From Sphingomonas sp. Leaf412 (lineage in GTDB: Bacteria; Pseudomonadota; Alphaproteobacteria; Sphingomonadales; Sphingomonadaceae), in the NCBI RefSeq assembly GCF_001425405.1, contig NZ_LMQP01000001.1, forward strand, positions 901,085 through 946,067: 44,983 bases of DNA. The letters are read 5' to 3'. Below, piece after piece: positions 9,319-20,596 of this stretch. Position numbers and translations under genes: made by a program. The stretch's first letter is position 1. Each line of letters begins with the position of its first letter. The notes under the pieces are model-generated. The model was not told the DNA's origin. It ran no database searches and worked only from the letters and a program-made list of their open reading frames with translations.

Positions 9319-9344
9319 CGTGCCGCTCCTTCCGTGATCCCTCA

Positions 9345-9464
9345 CCTCCGTTCGCCCTGAGGAGAGGCTGAGCGACGTCGAAGCCTGGTCTCGAAGGGCA
9401 CGCGCAACGCGGCTTCGAGACGGCATTTCGGCTTCGCTCGATGTCTCCTCGGCACGAACCGAGG
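9345..9464. repeat. Imperfect palindromic intergenic repeat (sphingomonad type)
   Basis: The ends CCTCCGTTCG and CGAACCGAGG are near-inverted copies. Inside, the left arm (TGAGGAGA...CTGAGCGACGTCGAAGCC...GTCTCGAAG) matches the reverse complement of the right arm (CGAGGAGACATCGAGCGAAGCCG...GTCTCGAAG) over ~45 bp with a few mismatches, so the transcript would fold into one long hairpin. The CGTTCGCCCTGAG...CGAAGGGC...CACGAAC vocabulary is that of repeats scattered between genes in Sphingomonadales. It separates the ligase/ALDH pair from the WS/DGAT-ALDH-MFS trio and may attenuate or stabilise the message. Confidence 0.7.
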
Positions 9465-9473
9465 CGCGCCCGC

Positions 9474-10888
9474 CTACGCCGCCACCGGCCGTTTCCCCAC
9501 CATCACCGTCTGCGCATTGGTATAGGCCAGCAGGCCGTCGAGCGCGGATTCGCTGCCGATGCCCGACGATTTGTGCCCGCCGAACGGCGCGTGCGGCAGG
9601 ATCGCCTGCGGCTGGTTGATGAAGACGTTGCCCGTCTCCAGCCGGTCGCCCAGCGCGATCGCGGCGTCGACGTCGCCGCCCCACACCTGTCCGCCCAAAC
9701 CGTATTCGGTGGCGTTGGCGCGCGCGACGACGTCGTCCGCGTCGCGCCATTTCAGCAGCGGCAGGACGGGGCCGAACTGCTCCTCCTGCACGATGCGGCT
9801 GTCCTCGGGCGGGTTGTCGATCAGCGTCAGCGGCAGGAAATATCCCGGCCGGTCGATCGCGTCCCCGCCGATCAGGAAGTCGTATCCTTGTGCCTTCGCA
9901 TCCGCGATCATGTCCTTCACGCGCGCGAACTGCGCGCTGTTCTGCATCGGGCCGAAGCGCGTGCCCTGTTCGGCGCCGTCGCCGACCTTGGCCGCGCGTG
10001 CCAGGTCGGTCAGCGCCGCGGCGAAGCGGTCGTAGATGTCGGCGTGGATGTAGAGGCGCTTCACCGCGACGCAGATCTGCCCGCTGTTGCCGAAGGCGGC
10101 GGCGAAGACCTGCTTCGCGACCGCGTCGACATCGACATCGGGCAGCACGATCGCGGCATCGTTGCCGCCAAGTTCCAGCGTGACCCGCTTCAATCCCGCC
10201 GACGCGCTTTCCATCACCTTGCGCCCGGTCGCGGTCGATCCGGTGAAACTGATCTTGTCGATGCCGGGATGCGCGGTCATCAGCGGACCGAGCGCGTCGC
10301 CGCCGGAAAGGACGTTCAGCACCCCCGCCGGAAAGATATCGCGCGCCAGCTCGCCGATCCGCAACGTCGTCAGCGGGGTGAAGGGCGACGGCTTCAGAAC
10401 GACGGTATTGCCCGCCACCAGCGCCGGCGCGGCCTTCAGCATCGCCAGGATGACGGGGAAGTTCCACGGCGCCAGGGCGCCGACGACACCGATCGGCGTG
10501 CGCCGCACCTCGACGCGGCGGTCGTCCGAATCCTCGGTCACCTGCACCGGCAGGTCCATGTTGCCGTACACCTTGCACCACATCGCGCCGCCCAGCACGT
10601 CGCCGGTGGCATCCGCATGCGGCTTGCCCTGCTCGCTGGTCAGCAGGCGCATCAGCTCGTCCTTGTGCGCCTTGATCGCCTCGCCCAGCGCCTTCACCAT
10701 CGCCTGTCGCTGCGCGATCGGCGTCGCGCGCCAGGCAGGAAAGGCGCGGCGCGCGGCATCGACCGCGGCGTCCAGCTCGGCGACGCCGCAATCGGGCGCC
10801 AGCGCCACGATTTCCTCCGTCGCGGGATTGAGGACGCTCAGGTGCGCGGCGGTGTCGACGGCCTTGCCGTCGATCGTGGCGGTATAGG

Positions 10889-10892
<4 letters not shown>
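9474..10892 (-). CDS. Aldehyde dehydrogenase (second, betaine/phenylacetaldehyde type)
   Basis: A 472-residue NAD(P)-dependent aldehyde dehydrogenase of the general class 1/2 group. The cofactor and catalytic residues are present: Asn144 in PWNFP, Glu240 in LELGG and nucleophile Cys274 in GQICVAVKR. The ATG at 10892 overlaps the ligase stop in ATGA, so it is translated with the ligase. An ALDH feeding a carboxylate to a ligase is a natural pair: aldehyde to acid to acyl-CoA. It is clearly distinct in sequence from the class-3-like ALDH further along the block, so the two probably handle different aldehydes. Confidence 0.9.
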
Positions 10893-13533
<2,641 letters not shown>

Positions 13534-13609
13534 CCGGGACATGGCGCGACGGGCGCCGCACGATTCAACGATACGTCGCCGGGGGGACCGGCGCGATGGG
13601 AGGGTGACA

Positions 13610-16060
13610 ATGGCGCACAGGACAATCGCATCCGTTTCGATCGCGGCACTTGCCGCCGCCCTCGCGTGGACGGCGCCCGCCGAGGCGCAGGACGCGGCGG
13701 GCCTGGCCGCCGCCGGCACGACGCCGGCCGACGCGGCGACGCAGGAGCAGGCGTCGGATACCGCGATCAACGACATCGTCGTCACCGCGCAACGTCGCGA
13801 GGAATCGCTGTCGCGCGTGGGCGTGTCGGTGACCGCGCTGGGGAGCGAGCAGCTGGTGCGGCAGGGGATCGGCGAGCCGCAGGACCTGGTCGGCCTCGTC
13901 CCGGGGTTCCAGGCCACCTCCACCTATGGCGGCGCGACCGTCTACACCCTGCGCGGGATCGGCTTCAACACGCGCAACCCCTCGTCGACCGCGCCGATCG
14001 GGCTCTATCTCGATCAGGCCGCACTGCCCTATCCCTATATGGCGCAGGGCGTGTCGTTCGATCTGGAACGGGTCGAGGTGCTGAAGGGGCCGCAGGGCAC
14101 GCTGTACGGGCGCAACGCCACCGGCGGCCTCATCAACTACGTCACGGGCAAGCCGACCGACACGCTGAAGGCGGGCCTGACGTTCGAGGTCGGCAACTAC
14201 CGGACCGTCAACGTCTCCGGCTTCGTCGCGGGCCCGCTGTCCGACTCGGTCCGCGCGCGCGTCGCGTTCGACAGCCAGAACAGGGGGCAGGGCTGGCAAC
14301 GCAGCGTCACCCGCGACGAACGGCTGGGGCAGATGTACCAGCAATCGTTCCGCGGCACGCTCGATTTCGGCAACGGCGGCCCGCTGACCGCGTCGCTGAC
14401 CGGCACCTACTGGAACCGGCACGGCGACAGCCTGGCCGGGCAGGCGATCTTCTACATCTACGGTACGCGGCCGGTCGCGAACCCGCGCACCGCGGCCAGC
14501 ATCATCGCCAACCCCACCAGCAACACGCAGGCGGACTGGAATTCGATCGGCAACCAGCCGCAGGCGGACATCGGCATCTTCCACCCCGCGCCGCTGGTCG
14601 ATTCGCAATTCTCCGCCACGTCGCTGAACGTCGGCTACGAACTGTCCGATACCGTGCGGATCGCGTCGCTGACCAGCTACAACGAACTGCATCACCGCGA
14701 CGTGTCCGATGCCGCGGGCGTGCAGACCGAAAGCATCTTCCAGGACACGACCGGGCGCATCCGCTCGGTCAGCGAGGAATTGCGCCTGATCGGCGAAAGC
14801 GACCGCTTCAACTGGTCGATCGGCGGCTATTTCGCTGACGATCGCGCGACCGAGCGCGATATCGGCTACAACGACCAGAACGGACAGATCGCGCTACTGC
14901 GCGGCCTGGCGCAAATCCTGCCGCAGACGCGCTACACCCCCGCGCAATTGCGACGCAGCTTCGGCAATTACGATGTGCGCGGCCAGATCGATTCCAACGT
15001 CTATGCCGGCTTCGCCAACGCCGAGTACAAATTGAGCGACCTGTTCAAGCTGTCCGTCGGCGGCCGCTACACGCAGGACAAGCAGCGCTTCGCCGGGTGC
15101 GTCCGCGACTATCTGGGCGGCAACGTCGCGCTGGTGAACACGGTCTATCCCGTGCTGACGCGCACCGGCGGCACCTACAATCTCGCACCCGGCCAGTGCT
15201 ACACGTTGCAGAGCGACCTGCGCGGGTTCGTCGGCAATGCGGGGGTGCAGCGGCAGCAGGACCAGAGCAACTTTTCGTGGAACGTGACCGCGACCGTCAC
15301 GCCGACCGACACGACGCTGTTCTACGGAACCGTGGCGCGCGGCTTCAAGGCGGGCGTCTTCCCGATCTTCGCCGCCAGCGTGGAGACGCAGCTGGATCCG
15401 GTGCGGGAGGAGGAGCTGACGTCCTACGAGGTCGGGACGAAGCTGGGCCTGTTCGACCGGCGGATACAGCTCAACGTCAACGCCTTCTATTACGATTATC
15501 AGGACAAGCAGATCTACGGCCGCGTCACCGATCTGATCTTCGGCACGCTGTCGCGCATCCGCAACGTGCCCAAATCGCGGGTCTACGGCGTCGAGGGCGA
15601 CGTGACATGGCGGATCGTCCCCGCGCTGACCTTCTCCGCCGCCGGCGCGTATCTCAATTCCAAAATCACGAGCGACTTCGCCGATTTCACCGAACTCGGC
15701 GTGCCGACGAACTTCAAGGGGCGGCCGTTCTCCTACACCCCCGAATGGCAGGGCAGCGCGACGCTGGCCTATGACGCGCCGATCACCGACACGCTGCGGC
15801 TGGTCGCCTCCGCGACCGCCAATGCGCAGGGGAAGAGCAGCGCCGATTTCGCGGGCGATCCGCTGTGGCGGATCAAGGCGCGGACGCTGGTGAACGGCAC
15901 GATCGGCGTCGCGTCGGACGAGGGCTGGGAACTGACCGCGTACGGGAAGAACATCTTCAACGAATATTACTGGGCCGGCGTGACGTCCGCGATCGACACC
16001 GTCATCCGCTACCCCGGCATGCCCGCCGAATACGGCCTGCGCGCCAGCTTCAGGTTCTGA
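13610..16060 (+). CDS. TonB-dependent outer membrane receptor
   Basis: Outer-membrane active transporter of 816 residues. It begins with a signal peptide (hydrophobic to about residue 25, Ala-rich cleavage region ending in AEAQ). A TonB-box-like NDIVVTAQRREES follows, then a plug with the VLKGPQGTLYGRNATGG block, a long beta-barrel, and a C-terminal Phe (RASFRF). The clade, large in sphingomonads, commonly imports hydrophobic or aromatic carbon sources rather than iron. ATG at 13610 follows GGGAGGG. An ACGATAC half-site of the recurrent operator lies upstream near 13568. A perfect hairpin ends the transcript. The location suggests it imports the cluster's substrate. Confidence 0.92.
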   Translation: MAHRTIASVSIAALAAALAWTAPAEAQDAAGLAAAGTTPADAATQEQASDTAINDIVVTAQRREESLSRVGVSVTALGSEQLVRQGIGEPQDLVGLVPGFQATSTYGGATVYTLRGIGFNTRNPSSTAPIGLYLDQAALPYPYMAQGVSFDLERVEVLKGPQGTLYGRNATGGLINYVTGKPTDTLKAGLTFEVGNYRTVNVSGFVAGPLSDSVRARVAFDSQNRGQGWQRSVTRDERLGQMYQQSFRGTLDFGNGGPLTASLTGTYWNRHGDSLAGQAIFYIYGTRPVANPRTAASIIANPTSNTQADWNSIGNQPQADIGIFHPAPLVDSQFSATSLNVGYELSDTVRIASLTSYNELHHRDVSDAAGVQTESIFQDTTGRIRSVSEELRLIGESDRFNWSIGGYFADDRATERDIGYNDQNGQIALLRGLAQILPQTRYTPAQLRRSFGNYDVRGQIDSNVYAGFANAEYKLSDLFKLSVGGRYTQDKQRFAGCVRDYLGGNVALVNTVYPVLTRTGGTYNLAPGQCYTLQSDLRGFVGNAGVQRQQDQSNFSWNVTATVTPTDTTLFYGTVARGFKAGVFPIFAASVETQLDPVREEELTSYEVGTKLGLFDRRIQLNVNAFYYDYQDKQIYGRVTDLIFGTLSRIRNVPKSRVYGVEGDVTWRIVPALTFSAAGAYLNSKITSDFADFTELGVPTNFKGRPFSYTPEWQGSATLAYDAPITDTLRLVASATANAQGKSSADFAGDPLWRIKARTLVNGTIGVASDEGWELTAYGKNIFNEYYWAGVTSAIDTVIRYPGMPAEYGLRASFRF

Positions 16061-16065
16061 GGTGG

Positions 16066-16097
16066 TCCGTCCTGCCGGGCAGTCCCGGCAGGACGGA
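16066..16097. terminator. Perfect 14-bp hairpin between convergent genes
   Basis: TCCGTCCTGCCGGG (16066-16079), loop CAGT, CCCGGCAGGACGGA (16084-16097): 14 of 14 pairs, GC-rich. It lies 5 nt after the TonB receptor stop and 5 nt before the stop of the convergent cleavage-enzyme gene. There is no U-run on either side. It most likely acts as a two-way terminator or 3'-end stabiliser. Confidence 0.7.
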
Positions 16098-16102
16098 TGC
16101 CG

Positions 16103-17029
16103 TCAGAATCCCACCGCGTCGCCGCCCTTCAGTTCCAGGATCGCGCGCGCCTCGTCCGGGGTGGCGACTTCCAGCCCCAGTCCTTCGACGATCTTGCGCG
16201 CCTGCCGCACCTGCGCGGCGTTGCTTTCCGCGAACCGGCCCGGACCGATCCACAGCGAATCCTCCAGTCCCACGCGCACGTTGCCGCCCATCGCCGCACC
16301 GATCGCGACGATCGGCATCTGGCTGCGGCCCGCGCCCAGCACCGACCAGCGGTAATTGTCGCCGAACAGGCGGTCGGCGGTGCGCTTCATGTGCAGGACC
16401 TCCTCGGGATGCGGGCCGATGCCCCCCAGCAGGCCGAACACCGTCTGGATGAACAACGGTGCCTTCACCAGTCCCTCGCTCCAGAAGTAATGGAGGTTGT
16501 GGAGCATCCCGGTGTCGTAGCATTCGAACTCGTACCGCGTGCCGGTCTCGTTCAGCGTCTCCAGCGCGTAACGGATGTCCTTGAAGCTGTTGCGGAAGAC
16601 CAGGTCGTGACTGCCCTCCAGCATCTCCGGCTCCCACGCATGCTCGAACTGCGTGAAGCGTTTCAGCATCGGGAACAGCCCGAAATTCATACTACCCATG
16701 TTCAGGCTGGCGACCTCGGGCTTCCACACCGCGGCGGGGCGGATACGCTCCTCCACGCTCATGTACGGCGATCCGCCGGTGGTCAGGTTCACGACCACGT
16801 CGCTGCGCTGCTTGATGAGTTTCAGGAACGGTTCGAACGCCTCGGGCGACTGGTCGGGGCGGCCGTCCTTCGGGTCGCGCGCATGCAGGTGGACGATCGC
16901 CGCGCCCGCCTCCGCCGCGCCCAGCGCCGCATCCGCGATCTCCTGCGCGGTGACGGGCAGGTGCGGTGACATCGACGGAGTGTGGATCGACCCCGTCACC
17001 GCGCAGGTGATGATGACTTTCTGCGGCAT
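16103..17029 (-). CDS. Beta-keto acid cleavage enzyme (BKACE, DUF849 family)
   Basis: A 308-residue zinc-dependent TIM-barrel enzyme. The family condenses a beta-keto acid with acetyl-CoA and releases acetoacetate plus a new CoA ester; 3-keto-5-aminohexanoate cleavage enzyme is the founder. The metal-binding HLHARDP (47-53, with His47 and His49) and the substrate-carboxylate loop TTGGSP (83-88) are present. ATG at 17029 follows GGAGAAGG. It lies 11 bp after the CoA-transferase stop and is clearly in one operon with it. The residues that set substrate class are not legible by eye, so the keto acid is unknown. Confidence 0.88.
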   Translation of the reverse strand: MPQKVIITCAVTGSIHTPSMSPHLPVTAQEIADAALGAAEAGAAIVHLHARDPKDGRPDQSPEAFEPFLKLIKQRSDVVVNLTTGGSPYMSVEERIRPAAVWKPEVASLNMGSMNFGLFPMLKRFTQFEHAWEPEMLEGSHDLVFRNSFKDIRYALETLNETGTRYEFECYDTGMLHNLHYFWSEGLVKAPLFIQTVFGLLGGIGPHPEEVLHMKRTADRLFGDNYRWSVLGAGRSQMPIVAIGAAMGGNVRVGLEDSLWIGPGRFAESNAAQVRQARKIVEGLGLEVATPDEARAILELKGGDAVGF

Positions 17030-17040
17030 GTCCTTCTCCT

Positions 17041-18231
17041 TCAGCCTGTTCGCCAGCTGCGGGCGAGATCCTCGCGGTGCGCGGGCGCGGCGATCGCGAT
17101 CAGGGCGGCGGCGCGGGCGTCGTGGCTCAACCCGCGCAGGTCGGCGGCGCCGTGTTCGGTCACGACGATGTCGGTATCCGTGCGCGACAGCGTCGCCGGG
17201 CCGCGCCCGGTACCCGCGGGGACGATCCGGCTCGCCGCGCGCGCGCTCGCGGGTAGGGCGAGGATGCGCAGGCCACCGCCCAGCGCCGCGCCGCGAGCGA
17301 AATCGGTCGCGCCCCCGGTGCCCGAGTTCCAGCCGCCGGCCGTCCGTTCCGAATACCCCTGCCCGAACAGGTCGACTTCCATCGCGGAATTGACCGCCAC
17401 GAAATCGCGGTGCCGCGCGATCGTCGCCCAGTCGTGCGTGTGCGCGACCGGCGCGAAGCGGATGCCGCTGCCGGGCAGCGCGTCGTACAATCGGCGCGTG
17501 CCGATGGCGAGGCCGGTGACGATACGCTCCCCCCCCGGAACCGCGCCACTGTCGAGAAGGTCGATCGCCCCATCGCCGATCAGGCCGGAATGGATCGACA
17601 GGTCGCGCCGGTCGCGCAGCGCGCGCAGCACCGCGCCCGGCAGCGTCCCGATCCCCACCTGCACCGTCGCGCCGTCGCCGATGAACGCCGCGACATTGGC
17701 GGCGATCGTGGCGGTCCGCGGGTCGGGGGCGCCGTCGTCGACCTCCGTCAACGGCTGCGGCGCCTCCACCGCGGCGTGGAAGGCGTCGCGCGGGATGCCG
17801 GGATGCCCCGACGTGCGCGGCATTAGCGGATTTATGTGCGCGATGCGGACCGGGATATCGCGCCACAGGTCGGCGATGAAGTCGACCGTCGGGCCGAAGC
17901 TGCACATCCCGTCCGCGTCGGGTGGCGCAACGCTGAACAGGGCGGCGTCGATCGCCCGCGACGACAGCCGGCGCCGGATGTCCGAATAGGCCAGCGGCAG
18001 GAAATCGACGCGATCCCCCGCCTCGGCAAGCTCGGGCGTCATGAAGAACGTTTCGAACCGCGCCGTCGGATTCGCCAGCCACGGCATCCGGTTGACGCCG
18101 GGAACGACGATCCCGGTGAAGGTCAGATGGTCGGTATCGCGCACCAGTCCGGGCAGGGCGACGGAGGCGGCGGCACCGCCCTCCACCAGTACAAGGCTCC
18201 CCTGGGGCAGCAGATCCGCGATCCGGGTCAT
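17041..18231 (-). CDS. Acetyl-CoA hydrolase/4-hydroxybutyrate-type CoA-transferase
   Basis: A 396-residue family I CoA-transferase of the 4-hydroxybutyrate/acetyl-CoA hydrolase group. The catalytic Glu285 is in NSAMEVDLFGQ, matching the family's NSAIEVDLTGQ block. The glycine-rich oxyanion segment GDGATVQVGIGTLPGA is at 185-200. It would move CoA between acetyl-CoA (or another donor) and a carboxylate. In this family known substrates include 4-hydroxybutyrate, which fits the other hints of gamma-hydroxy acid chemistry in the window. It is first in an operon with the BKACE and diverges from the MaoC/ACAD pair. ATG at 18231 follows GGAAGAGGA. Confidence 0.88.
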   Translation of the reverse strand: MTRIADLLPQGSLVLVEGGAAASVALPGLVRDTDHLTFTGIVVPGVNRMPWLANPTARFETFFMTPELAEAGDRVDFLPLAYSDIRRRLSSRAIDAALFSVAPPDADGMCSFGPTVDFIADLWRDIPVRIAHINPLMPRTSGHPGIPRDAFHAAVEAPQPLTEVDDGAPDPRTATIAANVAAFIGDGATVQVGIGTLPGAVLRALRDRRDLSIHSGLIGDGAIDLLDSGAVPGGERIVTGLAIGTRRLYDALPGSGIRFAPVAHTHDWATIARHRDFVAVNSAMEVDLFGQGYSERTAGGWNSGTGGATDFARGAALGGGLRILALPASARAASRIVPAGTGRGPATLSRTDTDIVVTEHGAADLRGLSHDARAAALIAIAAPAHREDLARSWRTG

Positions 18232-18284
18232 TCCTCTTCCTTCGCCGCCACCCTATGCAGAAGGCGGCAGCGGCGCAATGGTGC

Positions 18285-18298
18285 GTAGCGTAATGATA
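18285..18298. promoter_or_regulatory. Operator-like site between CoA-transferase and MaoC genes
   Basis: GTAGCGTAATGATA has a perfect left half (GTAGCGTA) of the recurrent palindrome and a right half displaced by one base. It lies in the 124-bp divergent intergenic region, with an AT-rich GATATGC next to it. Confidence 0.35.
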
Positions 18299-18355
18299 TG
18301 CTTGCTTACGGAAAGCGGGATGCGCTATCCGGTGGCGGCGACGGGGAGAGATGCG

Positions 18356-18808
18356 GTGGCAGGTCTGTGGTTCGAGGAATTCGTGGTCGGGCAACGTTTC
18401 GCGCATGAGGTGCGGCGGACCGTGACCGACATGGACAACATGTTGTTCTCCTCGCTCACCTACAATCCCGCCGCCCTCCACATCGACCACGCCTATGCCG
18501 CGACGACCGAGTTCGGCCGTCCGCTGATGAACTCCATCTTTACGCTGGGGCTGGTGATCGGACTGAGCGTGCAGGATACGACGTTCGGCACCACGGTCGC
18601 CAACCTCGGCATGACGGACACCACCTTTCCCAAGCCCGTGTTCGCGGGCGACACGATCCGTGCCGAGACGATCGTGAAGGAACTGCGCGCGTCGAAATCG
18701 CGCGCCGGGCAGGGGATCGTGACGTTCGAGCATGTCGGCCTGAACCAGCGCGACGAGATCGTCTGCCGCACCACGCGCGCCGCGCTGATGATGGCGAAGC
18801 CCGCATGA
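18356..18808 (+). CDS. MaoC-like dehydratase, single hot-dog
   Basis: A 150-residue MaoC-domain protein. It opens with WFEEFVVGQRF and has YNPAALHID, giving hydratase-position Asn37 and His42. The layout resembles beta-methylmalyl/mesaconyl-CoA-type hydratases with the TEFGRPLMNS segment. I chose GTG at 18356 because GGGGAG lies at ideal spacing and the N-terminus then matches the family. ATG at 18320 would add 12 residues. Its stop overlaps the following acyl-CoA dehydrogenase in ATGA, so the two act on linked steps: dehydrogenation and hydration, or hydration of a branched enoyl-CoA. Confidence 0.85.
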   Translation: MAGLWFEEFVVGQRFAHEVRRTVTDMDNMLFSSLTYNPAALHIDHAYAATTEFGRPLMNSIFTLGLVIGLSVQDTTFGTTVANLGMTDTTFPKPVFAGDTIRAETIVKELRASKSRAGQGIVTFEHVGLNQRDEIVCRTTRAALMMAKPA

Positions 18809-19983
18809 GCGGCGCGCGCGCCGCGCCGTCGCAGGACGATCTCGACACGATCCGGGAGGGCGTGCGCGCGGTCGTCACGCGGTTCGACGACGAATATTGG
18901 CTGGCGCGCGACGACGACGGCGTGTTCCCGCGCGACTTCCACCGCGCGATGGCGGAGGCGGGGTGGCTGGGCATCACCATGCCGGAGGAATATGGCGGGT
19001 CGGGCCTCGGCGTGACCGAGGCGGCGGTGATGATGCACGAGGTCGCCAGCCATGGCGGCGGCATGACCGCGGCGTCGACGGTCCATATCAACCTGTTCGG
19101 GCCGCATCCGCTGGTGGTGAAGGGCACGCCCGAGCAGAAGGCCCGCTGGGTCCCCCGCCTGATCGCGGGCGAGGATCAGGTGTGTTTCGGCGTGACCGAG
19201 CCCAACACCGGGCTGAACACGACGCAGATCAAGACCTTCGCGCAGAAGGTCGACGGCGGCTACCTCGTATCCGGGCAGAAGGTCTGGACCTCGACCGCGC
19301 AGGTCGCGAACAAGATCCTGTTGCTGACCCGCACGACGAAGTTCGAGGATTGCGCGCGTCCCACCGACGGCATCACCATCTTCTACACCGACCTCGACCG
19401 CGCGAAGATCGACGTCCACCGCATTCCGAAGATGGGGCGCAAGGCGGTCGATTCGAATGCGCTGTTCATCGACGGCCTGTTCGTCCCGGACGAGGACCGG
19501 ATCGGGGAGGAGGGGAAGGGCTTCGGCTACCTCCTCCACAGCCTGAATCCCGAGCGCGTGCTGATCGCGGCGGAGGCGATCGGGATCGGGCAGGACGCGC
19601 TGCGCCGCGCGACGCTATATGCGAAGGAGCGCGTCGTGTTCGATCGACCGATCGGGCTGAACCAGGGGATCCAGCATCCGCTGGCGGAACGCTGGATGTA
19701 CCTGGAATCCGCGTGGCTGATGGCGATGAAGGCGGCGCAGCTGTACGATGCCGACCTACCGTGCGGGGCGGAGGCGAACAGCGCGAAGTTCCTGGGCGCG
19801 CGCGCCGGGCACGACGCGTGCTGGCAATCGATCGCGACGCACGGCGGGTTCGGCTATGCCAAGGAATATCATGTCGAGCGGCTGTATCGGGAGGTCGCGG
19901 TGACGCGACTGGCGCCGATCACCGAACAGCTCATCATGAGCTTCATCGCCGAACGCGTGCTGGGCCTGCCGAAAAGCTACTGA
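18805..19983 (+). CDS. Acyl-CoA dehydrogenase (isovaleryl/glutaryl-type)
   Basis: FAD-dependent dehydrogenase of 392 residues with the three-part ACAD fold. The FAD/substrate motif FGVTEPNTG is at 128-136 and the SGQKVWTS strand is at 156-163. Glu250 in NPERV sits where isovaleryl-CoA dehydrogenase keeps its catalytic base, while the classic C-terminal Glu is absent. The FGYAKEYHVERLYREV block near the C-terminus is intact. ATG at 18805 overlaps the MaoC stop. It converges with the marR-like gene, leaving only 7 bp. It is a candidate for the LvaC-like step acting on a phosphorylated hydroxyacyl-CoA, or for ordinary alpha,beta-dehydrogenation. Confidence 0.9.
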   Translation: MSGARAAPSQDDLDTIREGVRAVVTRFDDEYWLARDDDGVFPRDFHRAMAEAGWLGITMPEEYGGSGLGVTEAAVMMHEVASHGGGMTAASTVHINLFGPHPLVVKGTPEQKARWVPRLIAGEDQVCFGVTEPNTGLNTTQIKTFAQKVDGGYLVSGQKVWTSTAQVANKILLLTRTTKFEDCARPTDGITIFYTDLDRAKIDVHRIPKMGRKAVDSNALFIDGLFVPDEDRIGEEGKGFGYLLHSLNPERVLIAAEAIGIGQDALRRATLYAKERVVFDRPIGLNQGIQHPLAERWMYLESAWLMAMKAAQLYDADLPCGAEANSAKFLGARAGHDACWQSIATHGGFGYAKEYHVERLYREVAVTRLAPITEQLIMSFIAERVLGLPKSY

Positions 19984-19990
19984 CGCGCGG

Positions 19991-20533
19991 TCACTCCGCG
20001 GCGAACATCTCCGCCGCGGCGGCGCGGCGCTTGCTCGCGGTCCGCTTGCTGACGGGCTTGTCGGGCAGCGGCGCGGCGACCGGGGGCGCCTTCAACGCCG
20101 CGCGAAGATTGACCTTCGCCCGCGCGATGACGTCCGCCGCGGCGGCCAGTTCCTCGTCCGGTATCCCCTCGAACAGGGCCGAATCCAGCTTCTCGCCGAC
20201 GACCGCGATATGGTCCAGCATGTCGAAGCCCTTGTCGGTGATGAAGATGCGCTTCACCCGCCGGTCGACCTTGTCGGGCGCGCGATATACGAGGCCCGCT
20301 TCCTCCAGCCGGTCGATCAGGCCGCCGACGGACACCTTCCCGGTTTCGAGGATATGAGCCAGTTCGGTCTGGATCATGCCGTCGTCGGCGTGGCGGGAGA
20401 TGTTGCCCAGCGCCCACCATTGCGCGCGCGTGATGCCCAGCGGCTTCAGCGCCTGGTCGAAGAACGTCCGTCGCATCCGCGACACGTCGTGGATCAGGAA
20501 GCTGAACTTGGCCCGCGGCGTCGCCTGGCGCAT
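19991..20533 (-). CDS. MarR-family transcriptional regulator
   Basis: A 180-residue winged-helix protein. A helix-turn-helix core lies around 50-80 (TELAHILETGKVSVGGLIDRL), and the wing DKVDRRVKRIFITDKG at 87-102 is typical of MarR repressors of catabolic genes. A basic, Ala/Lys-rich tail of ~35 residues follows the dimerisation helix. ATG at 20533 has a GAGGGG upstream. It is the only classical DNA-binding regulator in the window and sits centrally, next to a promoter carrying the recurrent palindrome. It probably represses the surrounding operons until an inducer, perhaps a CoA ester, is bound. That link is inferred from position and motif. Confidence 0.9.
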   Translation of the reverse strand: MRQATPRAKFSFLIHDVSRMRRTFFDQALKPLGITRAQWWALGNISRHADDGMIQTELAHILETGKVSVGGLIDRLEEAGLVYRAPDKVDRRVKRIFITDKGFDMLDHIAVVGEKLDSALFEGIPDEELAAAADVIARAKVNLRAALKAPPVAAPLPDKPVSKRTASKRRAAAAEMFAAE

Positions 20534-20548
20534 GGAGATACCCCTCGA

Positions 20549-20590
20549 ATACGTACGATAAGCATTCTCACTATGCTGCGGTGCGGTCAA
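20549..20590 (-). promoter_or_regulatory. Predicted marR promoter with operator-like site
   Basis: Minus strand: TTGACC (20590-20585), 18-nt spacer, AATGCT (20566-20561). The plus-strand ATACGTACGATAAG (20549-20562) overlaps the -10 and start region and keeps the CGTACGATA core of the recurrent motif, which suggests autoregulation. Confidence 0.45.
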
Positions 20591-20596
20591 GCGCGG

